Assembly: GCA_016871175.1 (NCBI GenBank)
Contig: VFZL01000006.1
Coordinates: 62,001-126,000 of the forward strand
Length of the DNA stretch: 64,000 bases
Direction: 5' to 3'
Origin: Acidimicrobiia bacterium
Lineage (GTDB): Bacteria > Acidobacteriota > Vicinamibacteria > Vicinamibacterales > CAVVIG01
Shown here: one piece after another, positions 1 to 9,215 of the stretch
Layout of the letters: every line of letters starts with the position of its first letter
How positions within the stretch are numbered: the first letter of the stretch is position 1
The notes under the pieces: generated by a model
What the model was told of the DNA's origin: nothing
What the model saw: only the letters and a program-made list of their open reading frames with translations
Databases searched by the model: none
Position numbers and translations under genes: made by a program

Positions 1-1804
<1,804 letters not shown>

Positions 1805-2013
1805 GACACCGACTACCTCATCTGACCATAACTCGTGAAGAGTGTCAAACGAGCAACACGACGTAATCCTCGCGGATACAGGGAGTTATCGATCGTATCG
1901 CCGTCATGAGTCGACAGCCTGCCACAGACGCACACCAACGGCGGCGACTCGTGGGCCAGCCGACACCGAAATCCGCAGTAGACGGCTTGGGTCGCCAGAG
2001 CGCGTAACGCCGA

Positions 2014-2796
2014 TCAGCCCGCGCCGAAGAGCGCCTCGAAGTTCCGCGTCGTGAGGCGGTCGATCTCCTCGACCGTCACCGCGTGCACGGAGGCGAGTGT
2101 GGCAGCGACGCGGGGAACGTGAGCCGGTTCGTTGCGCTTCCCGCGGTGCGGCACCGGCGCCAGGAACGGGCTGTCGGTCTCGACCAGCAGACGATCCAGC
2201 GGCACGCCTCTGATGACATCGCGCAACCCGCCGGCCTTTGGGAACGTCACGATGCCGGCCACCGACACGAACAAGCCGAGGTCGAGTCCGGACTGTGCGA
2301 GCGCTGAGTCTCCGGTGAAGCAATGGAGCACGCCCCGCACCTGACCCTGTCCGCTCTCGCGCAGGATCGCGATGGTGTCGTCATCGGCTTGGCGCGTATG
2401 GATGACGATCGGCAGGTGAAGCTCCCGAGCCAGGTGGACCTGAGCGCTGAAGACATCCCGCTGCACGTCACGCGGCGAGAAATCGTAATGGTAGTCGAGT
2501 CCGATCTCCCCGATCGCGCGTACCGCTGGCATCCGCGCACACTGCGCGCGAACGACGGCAACCGCACGGTCGGGGTCGCGCTGGTACTCGTGCGCCATGT
2601 GCGGGTGGACGCCGACCGCGAAACGCACGCGATCCCACAGCTCGAGCAACCGAGCGGCCTGGCTCTCCTCTGCCGAATCGCCGGCCGAGAGAATCACGAG
2701 CGCGCGATCCAGTCCGGCCGCGCGCGCCCGGTCCACGACCGCGGTCAGATCGGCCCGGAACACCTCATCTGCGAGATGGCAGTGACTATCGATCAC
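2014..2796 (-). CDS. tatD: TatD family metal-dependent hydrolase/DNase
   Basis: A 260-residue TatD-family TIM-barrel hydrolase; relatives are Mg-dependent 3'-5' exonucleases involved in DNA repair. The N-terminal metal-binding HxH is seen in DSHCHL (residues 3-8). GEIGLDYHYD (glutamate ligand), the histidine strands PIVIHTR and VLHCFTG, and the terminal ETDSPFLAP aspartate motif are all in order. Length is normal for the family. The start is GTG; an upstream SD is not obvious. It lies 48 bases after metG, and the metG-tatD pairing is common in bacteria, which supports one transcript. The precise biological substrate is unknown. Confidence 0.93.
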   Translation of the reverse strand: MIDSHCHLADEVFRADLTAVVDRARAAGLDRALVILSAGDSAEESQAARLLELWDRVRFAVGVHPHMAHEYQRDPDRAVAVVRAQCARMPAVRAIGEIGLDYHYDFSPRDVQRDVFSAQVHLARELHLPIVIHTRQADDDTIAILRESGQGQVRGVLHCFTGDSALAQSGLDLGLFVSVAGIVTFPKAGGLRDVIRGVPLDRLLVETDSPFLAPVPHRGKRNEPAHVPRVAATLASVHAVTVEEIDRLTTRNFEALFGAG

Positions 2797-2844
2797 GTTG
2801 GCAGCGGTTCGGGGTTCCCGCCTTCAAGGGTTCTTGAACGCGCG

Positions 2845-4878
2845 TCAGCGGACACGCGCGCCTGGCGCCAGCGGTTGGTCGAAGCCGACCAGCACCGGCT
2901 CGCCCCCGTCGAGGCTGCCGGCCAACACCATGCCGTTCGACTCGATCCCCATCAGCTTCGCAGGCTGCAGGTTCGCAACCACGACAATCGTCCGACCGAC
3001 GATCGATTCCGGCTCGTAGGCTTCTGCGATGCCGGCCACGATCGTGCGCTGATCTGCACCCGTATCGACATGGAGCTTCAGCAGCTTCTTCGACTTCGGC
3101 ACTCGCTCCGCCGTCAGGACCTTCGCGACGCGCAGCTCGACCTTCATGAAGTCGTCTATTGAGATCTTCTCCACCTGAGCCGCCACGCGGGCCGTTCCAG
3201 GAGGCTCGGGAGCCGGCGAGGCAGCTATCACTGCTGACTCAACCGTAGGGACGGCGGGCACGGCGCTCGTCTGGGTCGAGACCGCGGGAGCCGACGAAAC
3301 CGGGGTATCGGTGCTCATCTGTCGTAGGTCCTCCACACTCAGTTCGATTCTTGGGAAGAGCGGCACGGTCTCGCCGAGCACAGTGCCCGCCTTCAGGGTT
3401 CCTGGCTCCAGTCCGCGCCACCCGTCCGGCGACGGCGTCAGGCCCAACATGGCCAGTGTCCGCTCAGCCGTCACCGGCATGAAGGGACGGAGCAGCTCCG
3501 CCACGATCCGTAACGTATCCGCGGCCACATAAAGCGACGCCGCCAACTCCTCGTGCCGATCGGGCGCCTTGGCGAGTTTCCAGGGCTCCCGCGTGACGAG
3601 ATACCGGTTCGTCTCGGCGATGACCTCCCAGGTGTCACGCAGTGCCACGCTCAACTGAAAGCTTCGAATGGCCTCGACGACCTGCGTGATGAGCCTCGCG
3701 GTCGACTCGCGGAGATGTGCCTCTTCCGGACGCGCGAGAAGCGCCGCGGCCGGGGCCGGCACCCGTCCCTCGCACGCGCGGTGAATCAACGTGGTCGCGC
3801 GGCTCACGAGGTTGCCGAAGTCGTTTGCCAGATCGGCGTTGTAGCGCGTCAGAATCGCCTCGTCGGCAAAGTTCGCGTCCTGTCCGAAGACCATCTCGCG
3901 AAACATGAAGTACCGCAGCGCATCGAGACCGAAGCGCGCAATGTACTCGTGCGGCCTGGCGACGTTGCCCTTCGACTTCGACATCTTCGCCCCGTCCATC
4001 AGCCACCACCCGTGGCTGACGACGCGCCGCGGGAGCGGCAGATCGGCGGCCAACAGAAACGCCGGCCAATAGATCGCGTGCTGCCGCACGATCTCCTTGC
4101 CAATGAGGTGCACGTCCGCGGGCCAGTACCGCTCGAACGTCGCTCGCCTCTCCGGCTCGAGGGCGCCGTAGCCGACCGCTGTCATGTAGTTCGTGAGCGC
4201 ATCGAACCACACGTACATCACGTGGGCGGGGTCGTCTGGCACCGGAATCCCCCACGTGAACGACGTCCGACTGACGCTCAGATCCTCGAGCCCCGCCTCG
4301 AGGAACGCGATCATCTCGTTTCGGCGGATGGCGGGTGTGACGAAGTCTGGCTGCCGGTGATAGTGCTCGAGCAGCGCCTGCTGGAACGCGGACAACCTGA
4401 AGAAGTAGCTCTCCTCCGAGATTTTCTCGACCGCATTTCCGCAGATCGGGCATCGTCCATTCACGAGCTGCGTCTCGGGCACGAACACTTCGTCGACCGT
4501 GCAATACCAGCCCGAGTACTGCCCCTTGTAGAGGTAGCCCCGGTCGCGCACACGACGCCACAGTGCTTGCACCGAGGCGTAGTGCCTCGCCTCGGTGGTC
4601 CGGATGAAGTCGTCGTTCGAGGCGTTGAGCAGCGGCAGGAGCGCACGAAACTTCTCGGCCACCGCATCGGCAAACGCAGGAACGCGCAGGCCGGCCCTCT
4701 GAGCCGCCCGCTCCACCTTCTGTCCGTGCTCATCGGTGCCGGTCAGGAAGAATACGTCCTCGCCCATCAGCCGGTGCGCGCGGGCGACCGCATCGGCCAC
4801 CATGGTCGTGTACGCATGGCCCAGGTGTGGTTCGGCGTTGATGTAATAGATCGGCGTGCTGATGTAGAAACGGGTCAC
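2845..4878 (-). CDS. metG: Methionyl-tRNA synthetase with C-terminal tRNA-binding domain
   Basis: Charges tRNA-Met with methionine. The 677-residue protein has the class I HIGH motif as HLGH near the N-terminus, a zinc-knuckle region containing CPIC, a KMSKSKGN loop near residue 300, an anticodon-binding helical domain, a proline/alanine-rich linker, and a C-terminal EMAP/tRBD domain (about residues 575-677, beginning FMKVELRVAKV). The GTG start is chosen because the conserved TRFYISTPIYYIN follows directly. Its GTG also overlaps the larC stop as GTGA. An upstream ATG would add 32 basic residues lying inside larC. Translational coupling to larC is likely. Identification is confident. Confidence 0.96.
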   Translation of the reverse strand: MTRFYISTPIYYINAEPHLGHAYTTMVADAVARAHRLMGEDVFFLTGTDEHGQKVERAAQRAGLRVPAFADAVAEKFRALLPLLNASNDDFIRTTEARHYASVQALWRRVRDRGYLYKGQYSGWYCTVDEVFVPETQLVNGRCPICGNAVEKISEESYFFRLSAFQQALLEHYHRQPDFVTPAIRRNEMIAFLEAGLEDLSVSRTSFTWGIPVPDDPAHVMYVWFDALTNYMTAVGYGALEPERRATFERYWPADVHLIGKEIVRQHAIYWPAFLLAADLPLPRRVVSHGWWLMDGAKMSKSKGNVARPHEYIARFGLDALRYFMFREMVFGQDANFADEAILTRYNADLANDFGNLVSRATTLIHRACEGRVPAPAAALLARPEEAHLRESTARLITQVVEAIRSFQLSVALRDTWEVIAETNRYLVTREPWKLAKAPDRHEELAASLYVAADTLRIVAELLRPFMPVTAERTLAMLGLTPSPDGWRGLEPGTLKAGTVLGETVPLFPRIELSVEDLRQMSTDTPVSSAPAVSTQTSAVPAVPTVESAVIAASPAPEPPGTARVAAQVEKISIDDFMKVELRVAKVLTAERVPKSKKLLKLHVDTGADQRTIVAGIAEAYEPESIVGRTIVVVANLQPAKLMGIESNGMVLAGSLDGGEPVLVGFDQPLAPGARVR

Positions 4879-6215
4879 CGTTCGCGTCCGAGTTCTCGCT
4901 CGCCGTAGCTGCGCACGGCGAGCGCTTGGATGTCCTTCACCGACCGGCCGTGCGTCGCGGCCAGCTTCGCGCAATCCTCGAATTCAGGTGACACGTTCAC
5001 CACCCGTCCCTCGCGCCGGGCAACCTTGAACCGGATCACACCCAGCGGCGTGGTCACCGGAACCAGCTCCCGCTCCAGCCGCTCGCGCTCCATCTCACTG
5101 ACCCGCAGGCCGAGCGTTGTGGTCTCCGCGAAGATGATATCCGCCAATGCACGCCGACAGTCAGCCGTCGCCACAACCGTCAGCAGCGTGCCCGGGCGAT
5201 TCTTCTTCATCTGAACCGGCACGTAGAACACGTCGAGCGCCCCGGCCGCATACAAGCGATCCATCACGACCCCGAAAATCTGCGGGTTCATGTCATCGAT
5301 CTCGCATTCGAGCACGACCACCCGCTCGAGAGTGGACGCCGCGTCAGACGAGCCGACCTCCCGACCGACCATGAGCCGCATCACGTTTGGGGTCTCAGGG
5401 TGGTCTCGTGCACCGGCACCGTATCCAACATGATCGACCCGCATCGCCGGTATTGGACCGAAGCTGGTCGCGTACTCCGTCACGAGAAGTGCACCGGTCG
5501 GCGTCACCAGTTCCTTTTGCACCTGGCCGGCGTACACGGGCGCGTCACCCAGCAACCGCACGGTGGCCGGGGCTGGCACTGGGAACACGCCATGTGCCGA
5601 GCGCACCATCCCACTGCCCACGTTCAGCGGGGAACAGACGATCCGGTCGGCGTTCCACCACTCCATCGCGAACACGGCGCCGACGATATCGATGATGGAG
5701 TCCAGGGCTCCCACTTCGTGCAGATGGACCCGCTCCACGGGCATGTCGTGGATCGCGGCCTCAGCCTCCGCGAGCCGCTGAAACAAGGCCTTGGCCCGCA
5801 ACCGCCCTGCCGCAGACAGCGCGCTCCGTTCGATCACCCCGACGATCTCAGGGAGGCTGCGGTGGGGGTGGTGATGACCCGCTGGGGTGCCCTGCTCGTG
5901 ACTGTGGCCGTGCGCGTGCGCGTGATGATGAGTCTGCCCGCGGTCGTGAGGGTGATCGGGCTCGTGGCGTGGGGCGTGGTCCCGATGATGGTGCTCGTGA
6001 TGTTCGAGGTGCTCGACGACATCGAACTTCGTCGCCGACACGCCGCAGCGCAGCACACGCGTGGCCGACACCGCATACCCCGTCTGGGCTTCGAGCGCCA
6101 AGCTGCCCAGCGCCGCCTTCAGCGCTGCCAGCGGCAACCCGGCGTCCAGGCACGCACCGAGCAGCATGTCGCCCGACACGCCCGAAAAACAATCGAAGTA
6201 GATCACCCGGGACAT
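4875..6215 (-). CDS. larC: Nickel-pincer cofactor biosynthesis protein LarC with histidine-rich insert
   Basis: LarC is the CTP-dependent nickel insertase that completes the nickel-pincer nucleotide cofactor of lactate racemase-type enzymes. The 446-residue protein opens with FDCFSGVSGDM and carries a histidine-rich stretch at residues 69-118 with 21 histidines in 50 positions, presumably for metal capture. Conserved blocks such as VHLHEVGALDSIIDIVG and ELVTPTGA follow. The reading frame is continuous, so no frameshift is needed, unlike the larC1/larC2 arrangement in lactobacilli. Its ATG shares one base with the radC stop (TGATG) and its stop overlaps the metG start. No larA, larB or larE lies in the window, so its client enzyme must be elsewhere. 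Confidence 0.92.
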   Translation of the reverse strand: MSRVIYFDCFSGVSGDMLLGACLDAGLPLAALKAALGSLALEAQTGYAVSATRVLRCGVSATKFDVVEHLEHHEHHHRDHAPRHEPDHPHDRGQTHHHAHAHGHSHEQGTPAGHHHPHRSLPEIVGVIERSALSAAGRLRAKALFQRLAEAEAAIHDMPVERVHLHEVGALDSIIDIVGAVFAMEWWNADRIVCSPLNVGSGMVRSAHGVFPVPAPATVRLLGDAPVYAGQVQKELVTPTGALLVTEYATSFGPIPAMRVDHVGYGAGARDHPETPNVMRLMVGREVGSSDAASTLERVVVLECEIDDMNPQIFGVVMDRLYAAGALDVFYVPVQMKKNRPGTLLTVVATADCRRALADIIFAETTTLGLRVSEMERERLERELVPVTTPLGVIRFKVARREGRVVNVSPEFEDCAKLAATHGRSVKDIQALAVRSYGERELGRER

Positions 6216-6883
6216 CAGAGTCGTCCGTTCTCCTTGAAGCTCCAGTAGCTGACGTCCCCAAGCACGATATGGTCGACGACGTCCACGCCGATCAACGCGC
6301 CGGCCGCCACCAGCCGATTCGTCAGTTGCTGATCGTCCTCGCTTGGCGCGGGATCGCCCGAGGGGTGCGTGTGGAACAGCACCACCGCCGCCGCTGACCC
6401 GATGAGGGCCTCCCGAAACACATCGCGTGGCTCCACGATGGTCCGGTTCAGCGTCCCGGCCGCGACGACGGCCGTCTTGATCAGCCGGTGCTTCGCGTCG
6501 AGCAGCAAGAGCCCGAAGAGCTCGGTCGGTCGCGATCCATAGACCGGCATGAGCACCTGTGCCGCATCGCGCGGCCTGCGAATCGGAAGCCGCGCCGCCG
6601 CCGCACGGGTGAGCGACCGCCGGCCGAGTTCGAGAGCCGCCGCCACCTGCGCGGCGCGTGCCCTCCCGATCCCGACGACCCTGGCCATCTCGTCCAGGTC
6701 CGCTCACACGAGTCCGTGAAGGCCGCCACACGCCTCGAGCAAGGCGTTCGCCACCTCGAGCGCACCGCTGCCGCCGGCGCCGGTGCCAATCACAAGCGCG
6801 ACCAACTCGTTGTCGCCCAGCGCCGCCGCACCGTGTCGGCGTAGCTTCTCGCGCGGCCGATCGTCGGGCGACAGACGTTGCAT
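6215..6883 (-). pseudogene. radC: radC (JAB/MPN-domain protein) interrupted by an in-frame TGA
   Basis: The full span encodes 222 residues, the usual RadC length, but codon 60 is TGA (6704-6706). Before it is the helix-hairpin-helix lead, with LGDNELVALVIGTG. After it the same frame continues as ADLDEMARVVGIGRARAAQ and on to an intact metalloprotease-like JAMM motif, HTHPSGDPAPSEDD. The displaced residue is probably arginine (CGA to TGA is one transition). The C-terminal part could start again at an internal ATG at 6688 and yield 157 residues containing the whole JAB domain. A sequencing error or a recent nonsense mutation would look the same. The stop overlaps the larC start. RadC's cellular role is poorly defined. 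Confidence 0.88.
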
Positions 6884-6943
6884 CGTACTACACCGGTCAC
6901 ACTCCGTGTCCCGAGACGCCCCGCGCCTCGCGTGAGCCCGACG

Positions 6944-6949
6944 TATACT
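6944..6949 (+). promoter_or_regulatory. -10 box of the lipoprotein gene, leaderless spacing
   Basis: TATACT lies seven bases before the ATG at 6957. A transcript starting about seven bases after the box would begin at or next to the ATG, so the mRNA is probably leaderless. No clear -35 hexamer is seen. The same geometry recurs at many operon-first genes here. Confidence 0.5.
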
Positions 6950-6956
6950 GACGAGA

Positions 6957-7532
6957 ATGTCCCGACTCGGGTTCGTCCTCCTGGGCCCCGCCTTGGTCCT
7001 CATCGTGGCGTGCGGCGGTCAGCCGCCGGAAAAGGAGATGCAGCAAGCCGAGGGCGCCATCGAGGCAGCGCGAGCCGCGGGCGCGCCCGAGTACGCGGCC
7101 GATGAGTTCGGGGCCGCGGTGAAGGCGCTCGAGCGTGCCAGACGAGCGGCCGTCGATCGCGACTACCGGCAGTCGTTGAACGACGCGCTTGACGCGCGAG
7201 ACCGCGCAAAGACGTCGGCTCGCCAAGCCGCGGACAACATGGCCGCCGCGCGGGTGGACGCCGACCGCTCCGTGGCCGCGGCTGCCGCATCGCTAGAGGC
7301 TGTCCGCAAACGCCTGAAGGACCTGGACGCGCGAAGAGCGGGACGCGGGCCGGCCTCGACGCGGCGGTCGCTCGATGCATGCGCCGAGCGTGTGCAAGAA
7401 GCACGCACAGCCTTGAACAAGCGGCAGTACGCGGTGGCCGCCCAGACCGCAAACGCCGCGTCGAAAGCGATTATCGAGATCGGCGCCGAGTTGGATGCGC
7501 GGGTGGCGCCGGCGCCGCGTCGCGGCTGCTAG
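6957..7532 (+). CDS. Lipoprotein with DUF4398-like helical repeat
   Basis: A 191-residue exported lipoprotein. A hydrophobic signal ends in a lipobox (LIVAC, Cys19), followed by GGQPPEKEM. The rest is alanine/arginine-rich, strongly helical, with repeated segments of the type AAxxALExARxAAxxxDY. This resembles DUF4398 and related tetratricopeptide-like lipoproteins of the Gram-negative envelope. The start is supported by a TATACT box seven bases upstream. It is divergent from radC. The function is unknown; a structural or envelope-stabilising role is only a guess. Confidence 0.8.
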   Translation: MSRLGFVLLGPALVLIVACGGQPPEKEMQQAEGAIEAARAAGAPEYAADEFGAAVKALERARRAAVDRDYRQSLNDALDARDRAKTSARQAADNMAAARVDADRSVAAAAASLEAVRKRLKDLDARRAGRGPASTRRSLDACAERVQEARTALNKRQYAVAAQTANAASKAIIEIGAELDARVAPAPRRGC

Positions 7533-7579
7533 CGATCGGCACGCAGATTTTGCCGCCTGTCGCGCCGCAACGCTGAACG

Positions 7580-8434
7580 TTACTGCACGCCGACGTGTCG
7601 GTTCGGGGGCAGGGCCTCGACCGATGACGCCAAGGGTGTCGGCCGCAGCCACTCCCCTTCACAAAGGACCTCGGCCCAACCCGTCAGGAACACCGTCTCG
7701 TCCCCCCACGCGACGCGTTGCGATCCGCCCGGTGCGATGACATCCGCCTCTCGAGCGGCCCCTCCGTGAGACGCTGCGGCCACCAGGGCTGCGCAGGACC
7801 CGGTACCTGACGATTGGGTCGGTCCGCACCCGCGTTCCCAGACGAGGATCCGCAGACGGTCTGGCGCCTCGACCTGCGCGAACTCCACATTCGTACGGTC
7901 GGGAAACGCCATGTGCCGCTCCAACGCGGCGCCGAGGCGGAGAAACCGATCGCGATCGGGCAGCGGACCCAACACCACGCACTGCGGATTCCCAAAGCTC
8001 AAGACGACCGCCTCCACGACCTCGCCCTCGACCTGAAGCGTGGTCTGGCGGACGTTGGACGGCAGGCCCATCGACGCTCGGAAGAGCTGACGCGCGCCGT
8101 CGCGCGCAAGGCGAACCAGGTGTTTCGGCCCGGCCGCGGTGTCGACCGTCACCTCGCGATGCGCATCCACTTCACGCAGCAGGACCAACGCGCCGAGGGC
8201 GCGAACACCGTTGCCGGACACCTCCGCGATGCTCCCGTCTGCGTTGAGAAGCTCCATCGAGACCCTGGCGCCGTCGCACGCATACACGATGAGCCCATCG
8301 GCCCCGACGCCGGTGTGCCGATCGCACATCTCGAGCGCGAGCGCGGAGAGCGACAGGCTTGACACGGCCGATCGCGACACGTAGAGGAAGTCGTTCCCAT
8401 ACGCATGCGCTTTGGCGAACCTCAACGCGCTCAT
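7580..8434 (-). CDS. Diaminopimelate epimerase family protein lacking both catalytic cysteines
   Basis: A 284-residue DapF-fold protein; DapF interconverts LL- and meso-diaminopimelate for lysine and peptidoglycan. The N-terminal AKAHAYGNDF, the NADGS segment, GNPQCVV and WERG are recognisable. However, the first catalytic cysteine site (normally CGNG) reads VSGNGVRA with Ser73, and the second (normally CGTG) reads QSSGTGSC with Ser209. The acidic residue after ERGxG is proline. Cys-to-Ser changes abolish epimerisation in well-studied DapF enzymes, so this may be a divergent lineage or a paralogue with another isomerase role. The ATG overlaps the methyltransferase stop as ATGA, which fixes the start. 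Confidence 0.82.
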   Translation of the reverse strand: MSALRFAKAHAYGNDFLYVSRSAVSSLSLSALALEMCDRHTGVGADGLIVYACDGARVSMELLNADGSIAEVSGNGVRALGALVLLREVDAHREVTVDTAAGPKHLVRLARDGARQLFRASMGLPSNVRQTTLQVEGEVVEAVVLSFGNPQCVVLGPLPDRDRFLRLGAALERHMAFPDRTNVEFAQVEAPDRLRILVWERGCGPTQSSGTGSCAALVAAASHGGAAREADVIAPGGSQRVAWGDETVFLTGWAEVLCEGEWLRPTPLASSVEALPPNRHVGVQ

Positions 8435-9189
8435 TTTCGACAGAACGCGAGCAAGTGCCATCCGAATCGCCGCGTGAGCGACCGAGGCAGCGCGTTGAAC
8501 GTGCCTACGAAACACGTGTTGAAGATCATCCCCTTGAGACCCTTGTGCAGGCGCGAGTGCACGGGGAAGCGTTCCGGGACGATGCGAACGTCAGCGAAGT
8601 TGCGGACCAAGCGGCGCAGCTCCCCGATTGTGAGCTTCAAGAGCACGGGCGCATCCTCATGCTCGAGCTTCTGCTTCATCACCGCTGAGAGCGCGTTCAG
8701 CCACGAGACACGGTTGTAGACCTGGAAGATGGCTTCGCCGCCTGGCTTGAGTACACGTCGGCACTCGTCCACCAACCGTTGGGGGTTCGCGGTGTACTGC
8801 ACGACGCCGTGCGCGAAGACCAAATCGAACGTGTCGTCCGCAAATGGCAAGGCCTCGCCGTCGGCGACGTGAAACTCGCCGATGAGCCCTTGCTGGGCGA
8901 AGTTTTTCCGCGTCAGGTCGATGGCGGACGCCGCGAGATCGACTCCGATGACCCTCGCACCGCCCTTCGCGAAACGCACCAGATCCACACCCGCACCGCA
9001 GCCGACCTCCAGCACCTGTTTGTCGGCGTAGCGACCGAACGGCACCAGACGCGGCAGATGGTGCAGCTTCTCGAAATGGTAGTGATCGAGGTCGTCGAAG
9101 AAGCCGCGCGAGCCCACTGGATGCCGCGTGATCTCCAGGTCGTGAATGTGCCGGTCCCAATACGCGCGGACGTCGTCGATGGTCGCCAC
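8431..9189 (-). CDS. Class I SAM-dependent methyltransferase
   Basis: A 252-residue methyltransferase with a Rossmann-type SAM site (VLEVGCGAGVDL, about residues 60-71), the acidic ribose contact VIGVDLA, and the post-I strand FDLVFAHGVVQYT. This is the methyltransferase 11/25 pattern, and the substrate cannot be told. The N-terminal YWDRHIHDLE resembles SAM methyltransferases acting on small molecules or lipids. The GTG start lies eight bases after a TATAGT box on this strand (9198-9203), and the stop overlaps the DapF-family start. The two genes therefore form one transcription unit, divergent from glpD. Confidence 0.85.
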   Translation of the reverse strand: MATIDDVRAYWDRHIHDLEITRHPVGSRGFFDDLDHYHFEKLHHLPRLVPFGRYADKQVLEVGCGAGVDLVRFAKGGARVIGVDLAASAIDLTRKNFAQQGLIGEFHVADGEALPFADDTFDLVFAHGVVQYTANPQRLVDECRRVLKPGGEAIFQVYNRVSWLNALSAVMKQKLEHEDAPVLLKLTIGELRRLVRNFADVRIVPERFPVHSRLHKGLKGMIFNTCFVGTFNALPRSLTRRFGWHLLAFCRK

Positions 9190-9197
9190 GGGCGACC

Positions 9198-9205
9198 ACT
9201 ATACT
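9198..9205. promoter_or_regulatory. Overlapping divergent -10 boxes between methyltransferase gene and glpD
   Basis: On the plus strand TATACT occupies 9200-9205, ten bases before the glpD ATG. On the minus strand TATAGT occupies 9203-9198, eight bases before the methyltransferase GTG. The 26-base intergenic space leaves almost no leader for either transcript. Both promoters would occupy the same DNA and could be mutually exclusive. Confidence 0.5.
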
Positions 9206-9215
9206 ATCCGCGTCC

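Noticed and set aside
3553-4908. Long plus-strand open frame (451 codons) opposite metG
   Set aside because: It mirrors metG, has no recognisable motif and is rich in arginine and valine as expected for an antisense frame in GC-rich DNA. Similar long mirrors occur opposite ispB, glpD, comEC and the RND remnant.
4875-6215. Programmed frameshift in larC (larC1/larC2 style)
   Set aside because: The frame is open from ATG to stop through both halves, so none is needed.
6704-6706. TGA in radC read as selenocysteine
   Set aside because: RadC is not known as a selenoprotein, the position is not a redox site, and no stem-loop like a bacterial SECIS is obvious after the codon. Nonsense mutation or error is simpler.
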